A model generated the notes under the pieces. The model was not told where the DNA came from. It saw only the letters and a list, made by a program, of their open reading frames with translations, and searched no databases. Made by a program: the position numbers and the translations under genes. This document shows, piece by piece, positions 25,913 through 35,424 of a stretch of DNA of 64,000 nucleotides (position 1 is the first letter of the stretch; the number at the start of each line of letters is the position of its first letter). Origin of the DNA: Clostridium scatologenes (GTDB lineage: Bacteria > Bacillota > Clostridia > Clostridiales > Clostridiaceae); NCBI RefSeq assembly GCF_000968375.1, contig NZ_CP009933.1, forward strand, positions 1,240,001-1,304,000. Reading direction: 5' to 3'.

Positions 25913-26836
25913 ATGAATAGTTCAATTTTGAAGCTTAGCAAAATTACTAAAAAATATAAAAATACTAATGTACTTGATAATATAAATATGACAATAAAAA
26001 AGGGACAAATATATGGTCTTATTGGTTTAAATGGAGCAGGAAAAAGTACATTAATAAGAATTATAACAGGACTTGTGTCAGAAGATAGTGGCAGCGTTGA
26101 ATTATTTGGTGAACATGAAAAGAATAAAATACAACTTAATAGAAAAAGAATAGGTGCTATTATAGAGATTCCAGCACTTTATGAAAATAAAACGGTTTAT
26201 GAAAATATTCATATTAATAGAATTCAAAAGGGTATACCAGGAGAAGATTGTATAGAAAAAGTACTAAATATGGTAGGCTTAAATGACATAAAGGATAAAA
26301 AAGTAAAAACATTATCTTTAGGAACTAAACAGATATTAGGAATAGCCATGGCATTACTTGGTGAACCAGAATTTTTAATTTTAGATGAACCCATTAACGG
26401 ACTAGATCCAATTAGAATAATTGAAATACGTGAATTATTAAAGAAATTAAATGAAGAATATGGAGTTACAATGCTTATTTCTAGTCATATATTAGGAGAA
26501 CTTTATCATATTGCAAATCATTATGGAATAATTCATAAGGGTAAACTAATAGAAGAAATAACAATAGATGAATTAAATGATAGATGCAAAAAATTTATTC
26601 ATATTAAAGTTGATAATGCCGCTAATGCTGCTGTCATACTAAATAAGAAATTGAATACGTTAAATTATAATGTTTTGCCTAGCAATGTTATTAAATTATA
26701 TGATTATATAGAGGAATCAGGAAAAGTAACAGAGATTCTTGTAAAAGAAGGAATCACAGTAGAACAAATAATGCCCATGGGGGAAGATTTAGAAACATAT
26801 TTTTCTGAAGTTATAGGAGGTTTAGAAAATGTCTAA
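25913..26836 (+). CDS. ABC exporter ATP-binding protein, second system
   Basis: The 307-residue ATPase has Walker A GLNGAGKST, signature LSLGTKQILGIA, Walker B LILDEPINGLDP and SSHILGELY. The C-terminal extension is of the BcrA/lantibiotic-immunity type. ATG 25913 is used because GGAGG (25898-25902) lies about 11 nt upstream; in-frame GTG at 25868 has no RBS. It overlaps the permease gene by 8 nt. Unlike the previous exporter it lacks the TTAAG operator, so it is separately controlled. The set resembles immunity or resistance exporters for lantibiotics and bacitracin. Confidence 0.9.
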   Translation: MNSSILKLSKITKKYKNTNVLDNINMTIKKGQIYGLIGLNGAGKSTLIRIITGLVSEDSGSVELFGEHEKNKIQLNRKRIGAIIEIPALYENKTVYENIHINRIQKGIPGEDCIEKVLNMVGLNDIKDKKVKTLSLGTKQILGIAMALLGEPEFLILDEPINGLDPIRIIEIRELLKKLNEEYGVTMLISSHILGELYHIANHYGIIHKGKLIEEITIDELNDRCKKFIHIKVDNAANAAVILNKKLNTLNYNVLPSNVIKLYDYIEESGKVTEILVKEGITVEQIMPMGEDLETYFSEVIGGLENV

Positions 26837-27572
26837 TTTGTTTAAGGTAGAATTTTATAAATTAAAAACTTCAAAAATATTTTATTTAACTATGTTTTTG
26901 AATTTACTTCAAGGTATTGCAATTTATGCATTTTCAGAAAATTTTAAATTGATGAGTGGAAAACAAGCATTTACATTTATACTTTCAATACAAAGTTCAT
27001 TAGCCTTAGATATTTTAATAGGAATTTTTGCTTCTGACTATATAGTTACAGAATTTACATCAGGATATATTAAAAATTTAATTTCCTATGGACATAAAAG
27101 AATTGATATTTTTGTGTCAAAAAGTATAGTTTATTATATTGGTATTATAGTTATAACATTTATACCAGCATTAGTACTATCCTCCATAAATACAAAAGTA
27201 AATGGATATGGAGAAATATTTAACCTTTATTCCATAATATTTTTAATAAAATTATTTTTAATTATAATGATTATATATATAGCTATAGGAAGTATATTTG
27301 TTCTAACAGCATTTATATCTAGAAATGCTAATATTACTATTATTGTAATTGTGTTTTTAGATTTTGCTAATAGAATTCTTGATATAATAGCTGTTCAAAA
27401 AAAATCATTGGAATGGATTTTCTATAAAAGTATATTTGCACAACCAGGTATTGTGCTATCAGATAAAGCTACGACATCTGAAATCTTACAAGCAGTACTT
27501 ATATCGTTAGTAATTATAGTAGCAACTACAGTAATAGGCATTTATGTGTTTAATAAATCAGATATTAAATAA
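26829..27572 (+). CDS. ABC-2 type permease of the second exporter
   Basis: The 247-residue protein has the pattern of lantibiotic-immunity/ABC-2 permeases: short cytoplasmic MSNLFKVEFYKLKTSKIFYL at the N-terminus, then six membrane segments, with FIGSDY-like GIFASDYIVTEFTSGYIKNLI after the second. It overlaps its ATPase gene by 8 nt and is the last plus-strand gene before the convergent racemase gene. There is no obvious terminator between them. Confidence 0.8.
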   Translation: MSNLFKVEFYKLKTSKIFYLTMFLNLLQGIAIYAFSENFKLMSGKQAFTFILSIQSSLALDILIGIFASDYIVTEFTSGYIKNLISYGHKRIDIFVSKSIVYYIGIIVITFIPALVLSSINTKVNGYGEIFNLYSIIFLIKLFLIIMIIYIAIGSIFVLTAFISRNANITIIVIVFLDFANRILDIIAVQKKSLEWIFYKSIFAQPGIVLSDKATTSEILQAVLISLVIIVATTVIGIYVFNKSDIK

Positions 27573-27607
27573 GAACTATATAACTTGTAAAATTTCACCA
27601 ATTCTAG

Positions 27608-28300
27608 TTATTTTAAGGCAAATTCAACTGCAGAAACAGCATGTATTGTTGTTGTATCAAAAACTGGAATATCAACATCTTCTTGTTTTATAAGCAGGGG
27701 TATTTCTGTACAACCTAGTATTACTCCTTCAGCGCCATTTAATCCTAGATTTTTTATTATTTTTTTATATTTTTCTTTTGAAGAATCATTTGTTATGCCT
27801 TTACATAGTTCAGTATAGATAATTTCATGAATTATATTTCTGTCGGATTCATTTGGAATGATTACATCAATATTAAACTTTTCTTTTAATACTTTTTTAT
27901 AAAAATCTTGTTCCATAGTAAATTTAGTTCCAAGCAATGCAACTTTTTTTAGTTTTTTTTCAATTATCTTATAACCAGTTGCTTCAGCTATATGTAAAAC
28001 TTTTATTCCTACTCTACTTTCTATAGCATTTGCCATTTTATGCATTGTATTGGTGCATATTACAATAAAATCTGCACCTGCATCTTTAAGTTTTTTAGCA
28101 ATACTCACCATAATGTCAGTTAACTCTTCCCATTTATTTTCATGCTGCAATTCTTCTATTCTTTGAAAGTCCACTGAATACATTAAGCATTCAGCAGAGT
28201 GAAGTCCTCCTAATTTTAATTGAGTAGTTTCATTTATAATTTTATAATAATCTAGGGATGATTCAAAGCTCATTCCACCAATCAAACCAATTTTTTTCAA
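27608..28300 (-). CDS. Aspartate/glutamate racemase-family protein
   Basis: The 230-residue protein belongs to the PLP-independent Asp/Glu racemase family (YgeA-like). The N-terminal KKIGLIGGMSFESSLDYYK and both catalytic Cys regions are present: Cys82 in VICTNTMHK and Cys197 in ILGCTEIPLL. It would interconvert L- and D-amino acids, possibly Asp. The gene follows the MocR-type regulator gene on the same strand with a 3-nt gap, so the two are an operon and the regulator may respond to a related amino acid. It is cytoplasmic. Confidence 0.85.
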   Translation of the reverse strand: MKKIGLIGGMSFESSLDYYKIINETTQLKLGGLHSAECLMYSVDFQRIEELQHENKWEELTDIMVSIAKKLKDAGADFIVICTNTMHKMANAIESRVGIKVLHIAEATGYKIIEKKLKKVALLGTKFTMEQDFYKKVLKEKFNIDVIIPNESDRNIIHEIIYTELCKGITNDSSKEKYKKIIKNLGLNGAEGVILGCTEIPLLIKQEDVDIPVFDTTTIHAVSAVEFALK

Positions 28301-28303
28301 ATA

Positions 28304-29779
28304 TTACATCTCCTTTTTTGTTATTTCATCTAAACTATTTCTTAATTGTTTTATACCTGTAACAATTTCTTTTCTTTTTGGATAAGTAAAATTTAGTCTA
28401 ATAAAGTTACTTTTTTCTTTATTTTTAGCATAAAAGAAATTTCCGGGAATATAATTTACTTTATTTTTTATTGATTTTTTTAATAGTAAATTTAAATCAA
28501 CATTGTTTGGTAATTTACACCACAGATAGAACCCTCCTTGTGGTTTGTAAAACTCTATTTCTGTAAAGTTTTTTTCTAATTCATTAACCATTAGATCTCT
28601 TTTGAAAGTATATTCTTTTTTTATTTTTTTAATATGATTTTCATAGCAGCCTTGCTTTAGAAATTCGCATATCATATACTGACTTAAGGTATTTACATGT
28701 AAATCAGTTAATTGTTTAAATGAACCTAATTTATTTATTACTCTCTCTGGTGCAACTATCCAACCAACCCTAAGACCTAGAGAAATGACTTTTGAAAATG
28801 TGCTTAAATAAATGACATAATCATTTTTATCTAAAGCTTTTAAAGGAGGTAAATCTTTTCCTTCATATCTTAGTTCACCATAAGGGTCGTCCTCAATTAT
28901 AGGAATACCATACTTTTCAATAATGCTGATAAGTTCATATCTTCTTTCTAAACTCATTGTAATTCCAGTTGGATTTTGAAAATTTGGAATGCTGTAAATA
29001 AATTTAGGTTTTAATTTATTTATTAAGTATTCTAGGGCATCAACTTTAATGCCATATTCATCAACAGGTACTGCTACAATTTCAGCACCTAGAGCTTCAA
29101 ATAATTGAATAGCACCAAAGAATGTAGGTTCTTCTACTAAAATTATATCATTAGGATTTACAAAGGCTCGTACGATTAAATCCAATCCTTGTTGAGAGCC
29201 TGAAGTAATCATTATGTTGTTAGTAGATATTCTAACTTCCCTATTTAGCATCAAATTTTTAATTTCTTTTTTTAGTTCCTTGTATCCAGTTACTGGGCTG
29301 TGTAAAAACATGTTTTCTACTTCATCTTTTAACAATTTTATTTGGACTTTTTGAAATTCACTTTTGGGAAACAGGTCAGGTGATGGAATACCACCAGCAA
29401 AGGAAATTATTTTATTATTCCCAATATCCATTATTCTACTAATAACATCATTATGATTGTTTTTTGAATTTTTACTGTATATTTCATCCCAAAATAAATG
29501 TTTTCTAAAGCTCGGAGATTTATTTTTTAGTGTATTTTCATCACAGAAAACAATATAGGTTCCTTTACCAATCTGTGAATCAATAAGACCTTCAGCTTTA
29601 AGTTCTTCATAAGCTTTAACAACTGTACTTCTATTGACATGTAACGTTTTTGCAAGCTCTCTTTCAGATGGTAATATGTAATCTAAAGGAAGTCTTTTTA
29701 AATAAATCATATCCTTTATTTGATTTTTAATCTGAAGGTATAAAGCAGTTTTACTGTTTCTTTCAATGTTAATTTTCAT
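28304..29779 (-). CDS. MocR-type GntR/aminotransferase regulator
   Basis: The 491-residue fusion is of the PdxR/GabR/MocR class. Residues ~1-75 form a GntR winged helix (LYLQIKNQIKDMIYLKRLP, SERELAKTLHVNRSTVVKAYEEL), and residues ~110-485 are a fold-type I aminotransferase domain, with SGSQQGLDLIVRAF, EEPTFFG, PNFQNPTGITMS and the PLP-Lys in STFSKVISLGLR. The class includes activators of pyridoxal synthesis and of GABA or taurine use, and some true 2-aminoadipate-type aminotransferases. It stands 3 nt upstream of the racemase gene, so it may autoregulate that unit. Its neighbours do not include pdxST. Confidence 0.85.
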   Translation of the reverse strand: MKINIERNSKTALYLQIKNQIKDMIYLKRLPLDYILPSERELAKTLHVNRSTVVKAYEELKAEGLIDSQIGKGTYIVFCDENTLKNKSPSFRKHLFWDEIYSKNSKNNHNDVISRIMDIGNNKIISFAGGIPSPDLFPKSEFQKVQIKLLKDEVENMFLHSPVTGYKELKKEIKNLMLNREVRISTNNIMITSGSQQGLDLIVRAFVNPNDIILVEEPTFFGAIQLFEALGAEIVAVPVDEYGIKVDALEYLINKLKPKFIYSIPNFQNPTGITMSLERRYELISIIEKYGIPIIEDDPYGELRYEGKDLPPLKALDKNDYVIYLSTFSKVISLGLRVGWIVAPERVINKLGSFKQLTDLHVNTLSQYMICEFLKQGCYENHIKKIKKEYTFKRDLMVNELEKNFTEIEFYKPQGGFYLWCKLPNNVDLNLLLKKSIKNKVNYIPGNFFYAKNKEKSNFIRLNFTYPKRKEIVTGIKQLRNSLDEITKKEM

Positions 29780-29952
29780 ATAATCACTCGCTTAGCTAAG
29801 TTTGTTTATAGTTTTATTATATCAAGTTTATTTTTCTAAAAAACCTCCAATTTAAAGTTTTATAATACCATCCACTTGATTAATATATAGTTCACATTAA
29901 TTACATATACTATATAACAATTAAATGAAAAATACTAATAAAGATATATAGA

Positions 29953-29995
29953 TAAAAAACAGCATTAATATCTACGAGTACTAGTGCTGTTTGAT
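29953..29995 (-). terminator. Terminator of the nitroreductase gene
   Basis: AAACAGCATTAATA pairs with TACTAGTGCTGTTT around a short loop, with an A-run on the plus side that becomes a T-run on the minus strand just after the nitroreductase stop. A near-copy of this hairpin occurs at 30879. Confidence 0.75.
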
Positions 29996-30009
29996 TTAAA
30001 ATCTAATAA

Positions 30010-30564
30010 TCACTTGATATAATTAACTACATTTAAATTTCTTTTTGGTGCAACTACCTCTTTATCACTTGATTTATAGCCAAGTGCAACTCCATAATAA
30101 GGTTCATATCCTTCAGGTATTCCAAGTTTCCTTACCTCATCTTCCAAACTGAAGAAAAATGTTAATAATCCAATCCAAACAGAACCTATATTTAAACTTT
30201 GTGCAGCAATAAGCAAATTTTCAATTGCTGCTGAACAGTCTACTTTAGGTGCCATAGCACTTTTTTTGCCAGATACAATAATCAATGTTGGAGCATTATA
30301 GGATATGCTTATATTAGGATTTAACCCCATATTCTTTACCCAATCAATTTCTGATTTAGCCATTAATTCCTTACATTTTTTGCTTATATAATCCAGTTTT
30401 TCTTTATTTTCAATAACAGTAAAATGCCAAGGTTGGTCGTTATGTGCAGTAGGTGCATAAATACCTGCCTCAATAATAGCTTGTAATTCCTCTTCCTTTA
30501 TTTGATCTGGCTTATAAGAACGTATGCTTCTTCTGTTTCTAATTGTTTTTAAAACTTCATTCAT
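30010..30564 (-). CDS. Nitroreductase-family protein
   Basis: The 184-residue flavoprotein has the FMN-binding start TIRNRRSIRSYKPDQIKEEEL, APTAHNDQPWHFTVIE and AAQSLNIGSVWIGLLTFFF, all typical of small clostridial nitroreductases. It is only moderately similar to the family member at 17309. ATG 30564 is preferred, with AAGGA about 10 nt upstream; a TTG three codons earlier overlaps that site. It is monocistronic, between two matching hairpins. A role in detoxification of nitro- or quinone compounds fits the surrounding genes, but this is not shown. Confidence 0.85.
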   Translation of the reverse strand: MNEVLKTIRNRRSIRSYKPDQIKEEELQAIIEAGIYAPTAHNDQPWHFTVIENKEKLDYISKKCKELMAKSEIDWVKNMGLNPNISISYNAPTLIIVSGKKSAMAPKVDCSAAIENLLIAAQSLNIGSVWIGLLTFFFSLEDEVRKLGIPEGYEPYYGVALGYKSSDKEVVAPKRNLNVVNYIK

Positions 30565-30948
30565 AAAAATCAATTCCTTTCTTAAAATTTATTGTACTAC
30601 AAGAATAACATTAAAAATATGATATTTGAAGTACGCACAAATTTGGAACATAATATCAAAAATGATACTGTTAATTCAATTAGTATATTTTAATAATTTA
30701 AATTTATGTAAGAAAAATAGAAGTATATAGAATAAATTATATAAATTAAGTTTAATTCTACTTGTAAGTAGGATATAATAAGTATGTAAATAATAGAAAA
30801 TAAAAATATTATATTTATATAAGTTAATTTGAACTGGATTATTAATATTATATATCAACTAAATTTAAAATTTTAATAAAAAACAGTATTAATACCTGTG
30901 AATATTAGTGCTGTTTTTGTATTTCTATTTTAGAAAGGCAGGGACAAG
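30565..30948. other. AT-rich intergenic region with terminator-like hairpin
   Basis: This 384-nt divergent gap between the nitroreductase and sensor-kinase genes is extremely AT-rich. The recognisable item is a hairpin at 30879-30921 (AACAGTATTAATA against AATATTAGTGCTGTT, then TTTGTATTT), a near-copy of that at 29953. It lies only ~30 nt before the kinase start, so it could attenuate its transcription. A 60-codon minus-strand ORF within the gap has no family match and is not called. Confidence 0.45.
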
Positions 30949-31848
30949 GTGGTATACATAATTATATTTTTATTAATTGCATGTGCATTTTTGATTTTTC
31001 GTTTGTTTTACGTAGAAGGACAAATAAAAAGCATAACAAATCAGATTGTATATATTAATGCAAACAAAGTGGATAAAAAGATAACCATAGGATTATTAAA
31101 CAAAAAAATTGAAAAGTTGGCTGAGAAAATAAATGAAATTATACAAATAAAAAAGCAAAGTGAAGCAAATAAGGTTAAGCTTGAAAATGATTTAAGACAA
31201 ACTATTGCAAATATGTCTCATGACCTTAGAACGCCTTTAACATCAATAATAGGATATATTCAGTTTTTAAAATTAGATAATATAAGTGAATATGAAAAGA
31301 AGGAGTATTTAGATATAGCAGAAAAAAGGGCGAAGGCATTGGAAGCTTTGCTAAATGATTTTTATGAACTGTCTTTAATAGAATCATTAGATTATGAATT
31401 GAATTTAGAAAAATTGAATATTAATAAAATATTACAAGAATGTATATTAGGAAAATATACTGATTTCATAAATAGAGATATAAATCCAAGAATAGAAATA
31501 CCTAAAAATAGTATATATATTATAGCTGAAGAAAAATCTTTGCAGCGTGTAATTGAAAACTTATTAAGTAATAGTGTTAAATATGCAAAAGATAATGTAG
31601 AAGTATGTTTAAAATTAGAAAAGAATACTGCAATATTAGAAGTGAAAAATACTGTTGAGGATTTGACTTTAGATGATGTGAAAAATATTTTTAATAGATT
31701 TTATATGGCAGATAAAATACGAAGTGGAAAAGGAACTGGTCTTGGACTTGCTATTGTAAGGGGATTAGTCCATAAGATGAATGGTAGTATAGCAGCAGAT
31801 ATTAGAGAGGATGTATTAAGTATTTGTTGTAGATTTCAAAAAGTATAA
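30949..31848 (+). CDS. Sensor histidine kinase (orphan)
   Basis: The 299-residue kinase has one N-terminal membrane segment (about residues 2-20) with almost no extracellular part, a short coiled-coil linker, the dimerisation/phosphorylation helix with His91 (ANMSHDLRTPLTSIIGYIQFL, in parts), and a HATPase domain with NLLSNSVKYA (N-box) and GKGTGLGLAIV (G2). It starts at GTG. This compact type normally pairs with an OmpR-type regulator and ABC exporters in Firmicutes. No regulator gene is adjacent, and the regulator at 21036 lacks a kinase, so they may be partners separated by rearrangement. The helicase gene begins only 24 nt downstream. Confidence 0.85.
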   Translation: MVYIIIFLLIACAFLIFRLFYVEGQIKSITNQIVYINANKVDKKITIGLLNKKIEKLAEKINEIIQIKKQSEANKVKLENDLRQTIANMSHDLRTPLTSIIGYIQFLKLDNISEYEKKEYLDIAEKRAKALEALLNDFYELSLIESLDYELNLEKLNINKILQECILGKYTDFINRDINPRIEIPKNSIYIIAEEKSLQRVIENLLSNSVKYAKDNVEVCLKLEKNTAILEVKNTVEDLTLDDVKNIFNRFYMADKIRSGKGTGLGLAIVRGLVHKMNGSIAADIREDVLSICCRFQKV

Positions 31849-31872
31849 GTAATATAGGAAAGTGGTGAGAAA

Positions 31873-34800
31873 ATGAATTTAAAGGAATTGGAAGAAATAA
31901 TTTTCAAACCATCATCTAATTTTATGAGAAAAAGCGGGGAAAAGATATTTAAACGAGGATTGGTTTCAAATATAAAAGGAAAAAACATAAACAATACGTA
32001 CCACATATATGGAGATGTGAGTCAAGGTGCTAATGAAAAAAAGTTTAAAACATATATAAAAATAAACTTGTTAAACAAAAAATTAGAGGATGTAAGCTGT
32101 AGTTGCAGTGATTTTAAAGAAATTTCCCGAAGTAAGAAGTTATTTATGTGTGAACATCTAACAGCTAGTGCATATAAATTTTTGAACTTTTTTTATAAGA
32201 AGAAAACTGTAAAAAAGGATTTATGCAAAAATAGTAAAAAAATTATAGTAAATATAGATGTAAAGATAACTTGCAAGTCATGGAAGGGAAGTACTAGTTA
32301 TGAATTGGAATTTAGATTGGGTAAAGAACATAAATATTTGATTACTAACATAAAGAGTTTTATTTCGCAGATAGATAACAAAACAAGTATTCCTTTTGGC
32401 AGTCAATTCACTTATAATCCTATTAAATATACTATTCATCCTGAAAGTATGAAAATTATATGCTTTATTAGAGAATATATTCATAGAAATAAAGGAGCAT
32501 TGATATCAGCAAGGAATTTAGTAATTAAGCCTAATGAATTAAGAGGATTTCTGCAGTATGTTTGTGGAAGTAAAATTGTATTTAAATACAATGCTATAGA
32601 ATATAAAACATTTGTAATAAATGAAGATTTACCTCTTAGTTTTACACTTAAAGAGAGAAATGATTATTTTGTATTAACAACTCATAAAAAGCTTCCCATT
32701 GCTTTAAATGAAAACAAAGATATATATTTTTTAAATGATAAACTTTATTTGCCGTCAAATAATCAAATTAATAAATATGTTCCTTTATATAACAAATTTA
32801 AAATGGAAAATGAAGTTTTGTATGAAAAGACTATAGAAAATTATAAAAAAATTATTATAGTACTTAGCAGTATATCAAAAGATGTTACTGTTTCAGAGAG
32901 TGTAAAAAGGTTTGGATCTAGTTCATTTAAATTAGATTTTTTAATTTATGAGGAAAATTCCAATATCTATTGTGATGCTTTTATAATTTACAACCAGGAA
33001 AAATTTAATATATTAGAAAATGCTGATAATAAAGAAAAGCTTATAAGAAATTTTAATAAAGAAGAAAAAGTTATTATGAAACTTGAATACTACAAATTTA
33101 TAAAAAGAGAAAATCGATTTATGTTTATTGGCAATGATGAAGACTTTTTCCACATTTTGAGAAATAGTAAAGATAGTATACATTCATTAGGCAATGTTAT
33201 TATAGGGGATGGATTAAAAAATAAGGTTTATAATTCATCATCTATAAAATTGGATTTATATGAAGAAAAGGGATATTTTAAACTTAATTATAATATTGGA
33301 GATGTTGAAGTAAATGAATTTAATAACATTTTTCAAAGCTATAAATCTAATAATGAATTTTACAAAACTAAGCATAATAAATTTATAGATTTTGAAGATG
33401 AAGGCATAATAAGTTTATTTAATTTAATACAAGTATTAAATATTAATGAAAATATAGAAGATACAATAATTATAGATAAAAATAAAGCTTTATATGTAAA
33501 AGAAGGCTTGGAAAATAGAAATTTTAGGTTTACTAGGGGAGAAGAAATATTAAGAAATATAGAAGCTAGGCTTAAAGGTATAAATCATGACAAAGTAAGT
33601 GTACCTAGTAATTTAAAAACAGAACTTAGAAAATATCAATTTAACGGGTTAAAGTGGTTTAAAAATTTAAGTGAATTAGAATTAGGTGGTATTTTAGCTG
33701 ATGAAATGGGTCTTGGTAAAACAGTACAAACAATAGCATTTATTATGTCAGAAGAAAATAAGAAAACTTTAATAATTACTCCGACATCATTAATTTACAA
33801 TTGGAAAGATGAAATAGAAAGATTTGCACCTGATTTAAATGTGGGAATTGCGTATGGAAGCAGTGTGAAATATGAAAAAATAATAGATGAACATGAAGTA
33901 ATTTTAACTACTTATGGAACTTTAAAAAATAACATTGATGAATATGAAAATATTGAATTTGATTATTGTATCATTGATGAAGCACAAAATATAAAGAATC
34001 CTTTAGCACAAGTTACAAGAACTGTTAAACACATTAAAGCAAGAGTAAAGTTTGCACTTACTGGAACTCCAATTGAAAATAATTTAGTAGAGCTTTGGTC
34101 TATATTTGATTTTATAATGCCTGGATATTTGTATTCAAAAGAAATTTTTGAAAAAAAGTTTATTTTGGATGATGATTGTGATTTGGATAATATTAAGTTA
34201 TTAATCAAACCTTTTATTTTAAGAAGAACTAAAAAGGAAGTTATAGAAGATTTACCAGATAAAATAGAAAAAAAGATATTAGTTGAAATGACATTGGCTC
34301 AAAAATCAATATATAATTCTTATATAAAGGGTATTAGGGAAAAAGTAAAAAATAATTATCAAGGGAAAATAGAGGTTTTTTCTTATCTAACGAAGTTAAG
34401 ACAAATTTGTTTAGATCCATCTATTATATTTGATGAATATAAAGGAGGAAATGGTAAGCTTAAAGTTGCATTATCATTAGTGAAAGAACATATAACTTCT
34501 GATGGAAAGGTGCTTTTATTTTCTCAATTTACTTCTGTACTCAAAAAAATAGGAGAAGTCTTAAAAGCAGATGATATCGAATATTTTTATTTAGATGGTT
34601 CGACTAAATCTAAGGAAAGAATTAAATTAGTAAATGAATTTAATAGCTGCACAAAAGTAAAGGTATTCTTAATTTCATTAAAGGCTGGAGGGACTGGACT
34701 TAATTTAACTTCAGCAAATTTAGTTATTCATTTTGATCCATGGTGGAACCCGGCAGTAGAAGACCAAGCTACGGATAGAGCTCATAGAATAGGGCAAAAA

Positions 34801-34977
34801 AATGTGGTGGAAGTTACTAAATTAGTTGCAAGAGGAACGATAGAAGAAAAAATAATTTTATTACAAGAGCATAAAAAAGAATTAATTCATAATATTATCA
34901 CAGGAGAACTTAAAAATAGCAATGTGATAAATAAATTATCAAAAGAAGAATTAATACAACTTTTTGATAGGTGTTAG
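31873..34977 (+). CDS. SNF2-family helicase with SWIM zinc finger
   Basis: The 1034-residue Swi2/Snf2 ATPase has an N-terminal SWIM motif (Cys76, Cys78, Cys93, His95), the bacterial SNF2-associated region in the middle, and a C-terminal helicase core: LADEMGLGKTVQ (motif I, about residue 610), IDEAQ (motif II, about residue 702), ALTGTPIENNL (motif III), LFSQF and the late SLKAGGTGLNLTSA and RAHRIGQ motifs. Such proteins translocate on double-stranded DNA and remodel protein-DNA complexes; bacterial roles include RNA polymerase recycling and defence. Gap to the upstream sensor-kinase gene is only 24 nt, with GGAAAGTGGTGA as RBS, so the two may be co-transcribed, an unusual pairing. No methylase or nuclease gene indicates a defence island. 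Confidence 0.9.
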   Translation: MNLKELEEIIFKPSSNFMRKSGEKIFKRGLVSNIKGKNINNTYHIYGDVSQGANEKKFKTYIKINLLNKKLEDVSCSCSDFKEISRSKKLFMCEHLTASAYKFLNFFYKKKTVKKDLCKNSKKIIVNIDVKITCKSWKGSTSYELEFRLGKEHKYLITNIKSFISQIDNKTSIPFGSQFTYNPIKYTIHPESMKIICFIREYIHRNKGALISARNLVIKPNELRGFLQYVCGSKIVFKYNAIEYKTFVINEDLPLSFTLKERNDYFVLTTHKKLPIALNENKDIYFLNDKLYLPSNNQINKYVPLYNKFKMENEVLYEKTIENYKKIIIVLSSISKDVTVSESVKRFGSSSFKLDFLIYEENSNIYCDAFIIYNQEKFNILENADNKEKLIRNFNKEEKVIMKLEYYKFIKRENRFMFIGNDEDFFHILRNSKDSIHSLGNVIIGDGLKNKVYNSSSIKLDLYEEKGYFKLNYNIGDVEVNEFNNIFQSYKSNNEFYKTKHNKFIDFEDEGIISLFNLIQVLNINENIEDTIIIDKNKALYVKEGLENRNFRFTRGEEILRNIEARLKGINHDKVSVPSNLKTELRKYQFNGLKWFKNLSELELGGILADEMGLGKTVQTIAFIMSEENKKTLIITPTSLIYNWKDEIERFAPDLNVGIAYGSSVKYEKIIDEHEVILTTYGTLKNNIDEYENIEFDYCIIDEAQNIKNPLAQVTRTVKHIKARVKFALTGTPIENNLVELWSIFDFIMPGYLYSKEIFEKKFILDDDCDLDNIKLLIKPFILRRTKKEVIEDLPDKIEKKILVEMTLAQKSIYNSYIKGIREKVKNNYQGKIEVFSYLTKLRQICLDPSIIFDEYKGGNGKLKVALSLVKEHITSDGKVLLFSQFTSVLKKIGEVLKADDIEYFYLDGSTKSKERIKLVNEFNSCTKVKVFLISLKAGGTGLNLTSANLVIHFDPWWNPAVEDQATDRAHRIGQKNVVEVTKLVARGTIEEKIILLQEHKKELIHNIITGELKNSNVINKLSKEELIQLFDRC

Positions 34978-35185
34978 AAAGGTTATAATATCATAATTGT
35001 AAATTGAAACAATTAAAAATGAAAACACTAAAAATGAACATTAGTATATTTTTAAAGAAATATAAAGAAATTTAATGAAAAATAGATGAATTAACGATTA
35101 CATTGATGAATTTAGCATGTTGTAAACTTGCATGGCCTAAATTTATGATTTATAATTTGAAACAATAAATGTAGTAGATTAAAAA
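34978..35185 (+). other. AT-rich gap upstream of the T-box leader
   Basis: No gene is seen. A TTGAAA at 35157-35162 may be the -35 of the T-box transcript, but the -10 is not convincing. Confidence 0.3.
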
Positions 35186-35402
35186 ACGATGATGGAAAGA
35201 GTAATTGTGTAGATTTAAAAAGAGAGCTAATGGTTGGTGGAAATTAGCAATGAAGCATGATGAAGTTCGTTCCTAAGTTTCAGGTTGAAATTAAGTAGAC
35301 CATGGCGTAAGACCTACGTTACAGGTAAAAGTGGATTATTTGTGTAATCAATCAGGGTGGTACCGCGAGAAAGAACTCGTCCCTTTTCAAGGTACTTTTT
35401 TT
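35186..35402 (+). promoter_or_regulatory. T-box riboswitch leader, specifier read as TTC (Phe)
   Basis: This is a canonical T-box leader: Stem I with AAAGAGTA, AGAGAGC and GGTTGGTGG elements, the T-box sequence AGGGTGGTACCGCG (35354-35367) and a terminator pairing GTACC with GGTAC before a T-run. In the specifier loop, GAAG-TTC-GTTCCTAAG aligns with the GAAN-codon-NTTCTTGAG pattern of known T-boxes, giving TTC (35266-35268), a Phe codon. Uncharged tRNA-Phe would thus switch on the downstream transporter and LarA-family genes. The nearest alternative reading is GTT (Val). Confidence 0.9.
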
Positions 35403-35424
35403 ATACCCAAAATTCATAAATAAT

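Noticed and set aside
30676..30858. 60-codon minus-strand ORF upstream of the sensor kinase
   Set aside because: It is composed almost only of Tyr, Leu, Ile, Asn and Lys as expected of random AT-rich DNA, and has no RBS.
31873..34977. Defence island around the SNF2 helicase
   Set aside because: No methylase, nuclease, phospholipase or other DISARM/Dnd/BREX partner is adjacent; the neighbours are a sensor kinase and a T-box operon.
35040..35160. Possible small RNA or riboswitch directly before the T-box leader
   Set aside because: The sequence is plain AT-rich with no stable stem or conserved words.
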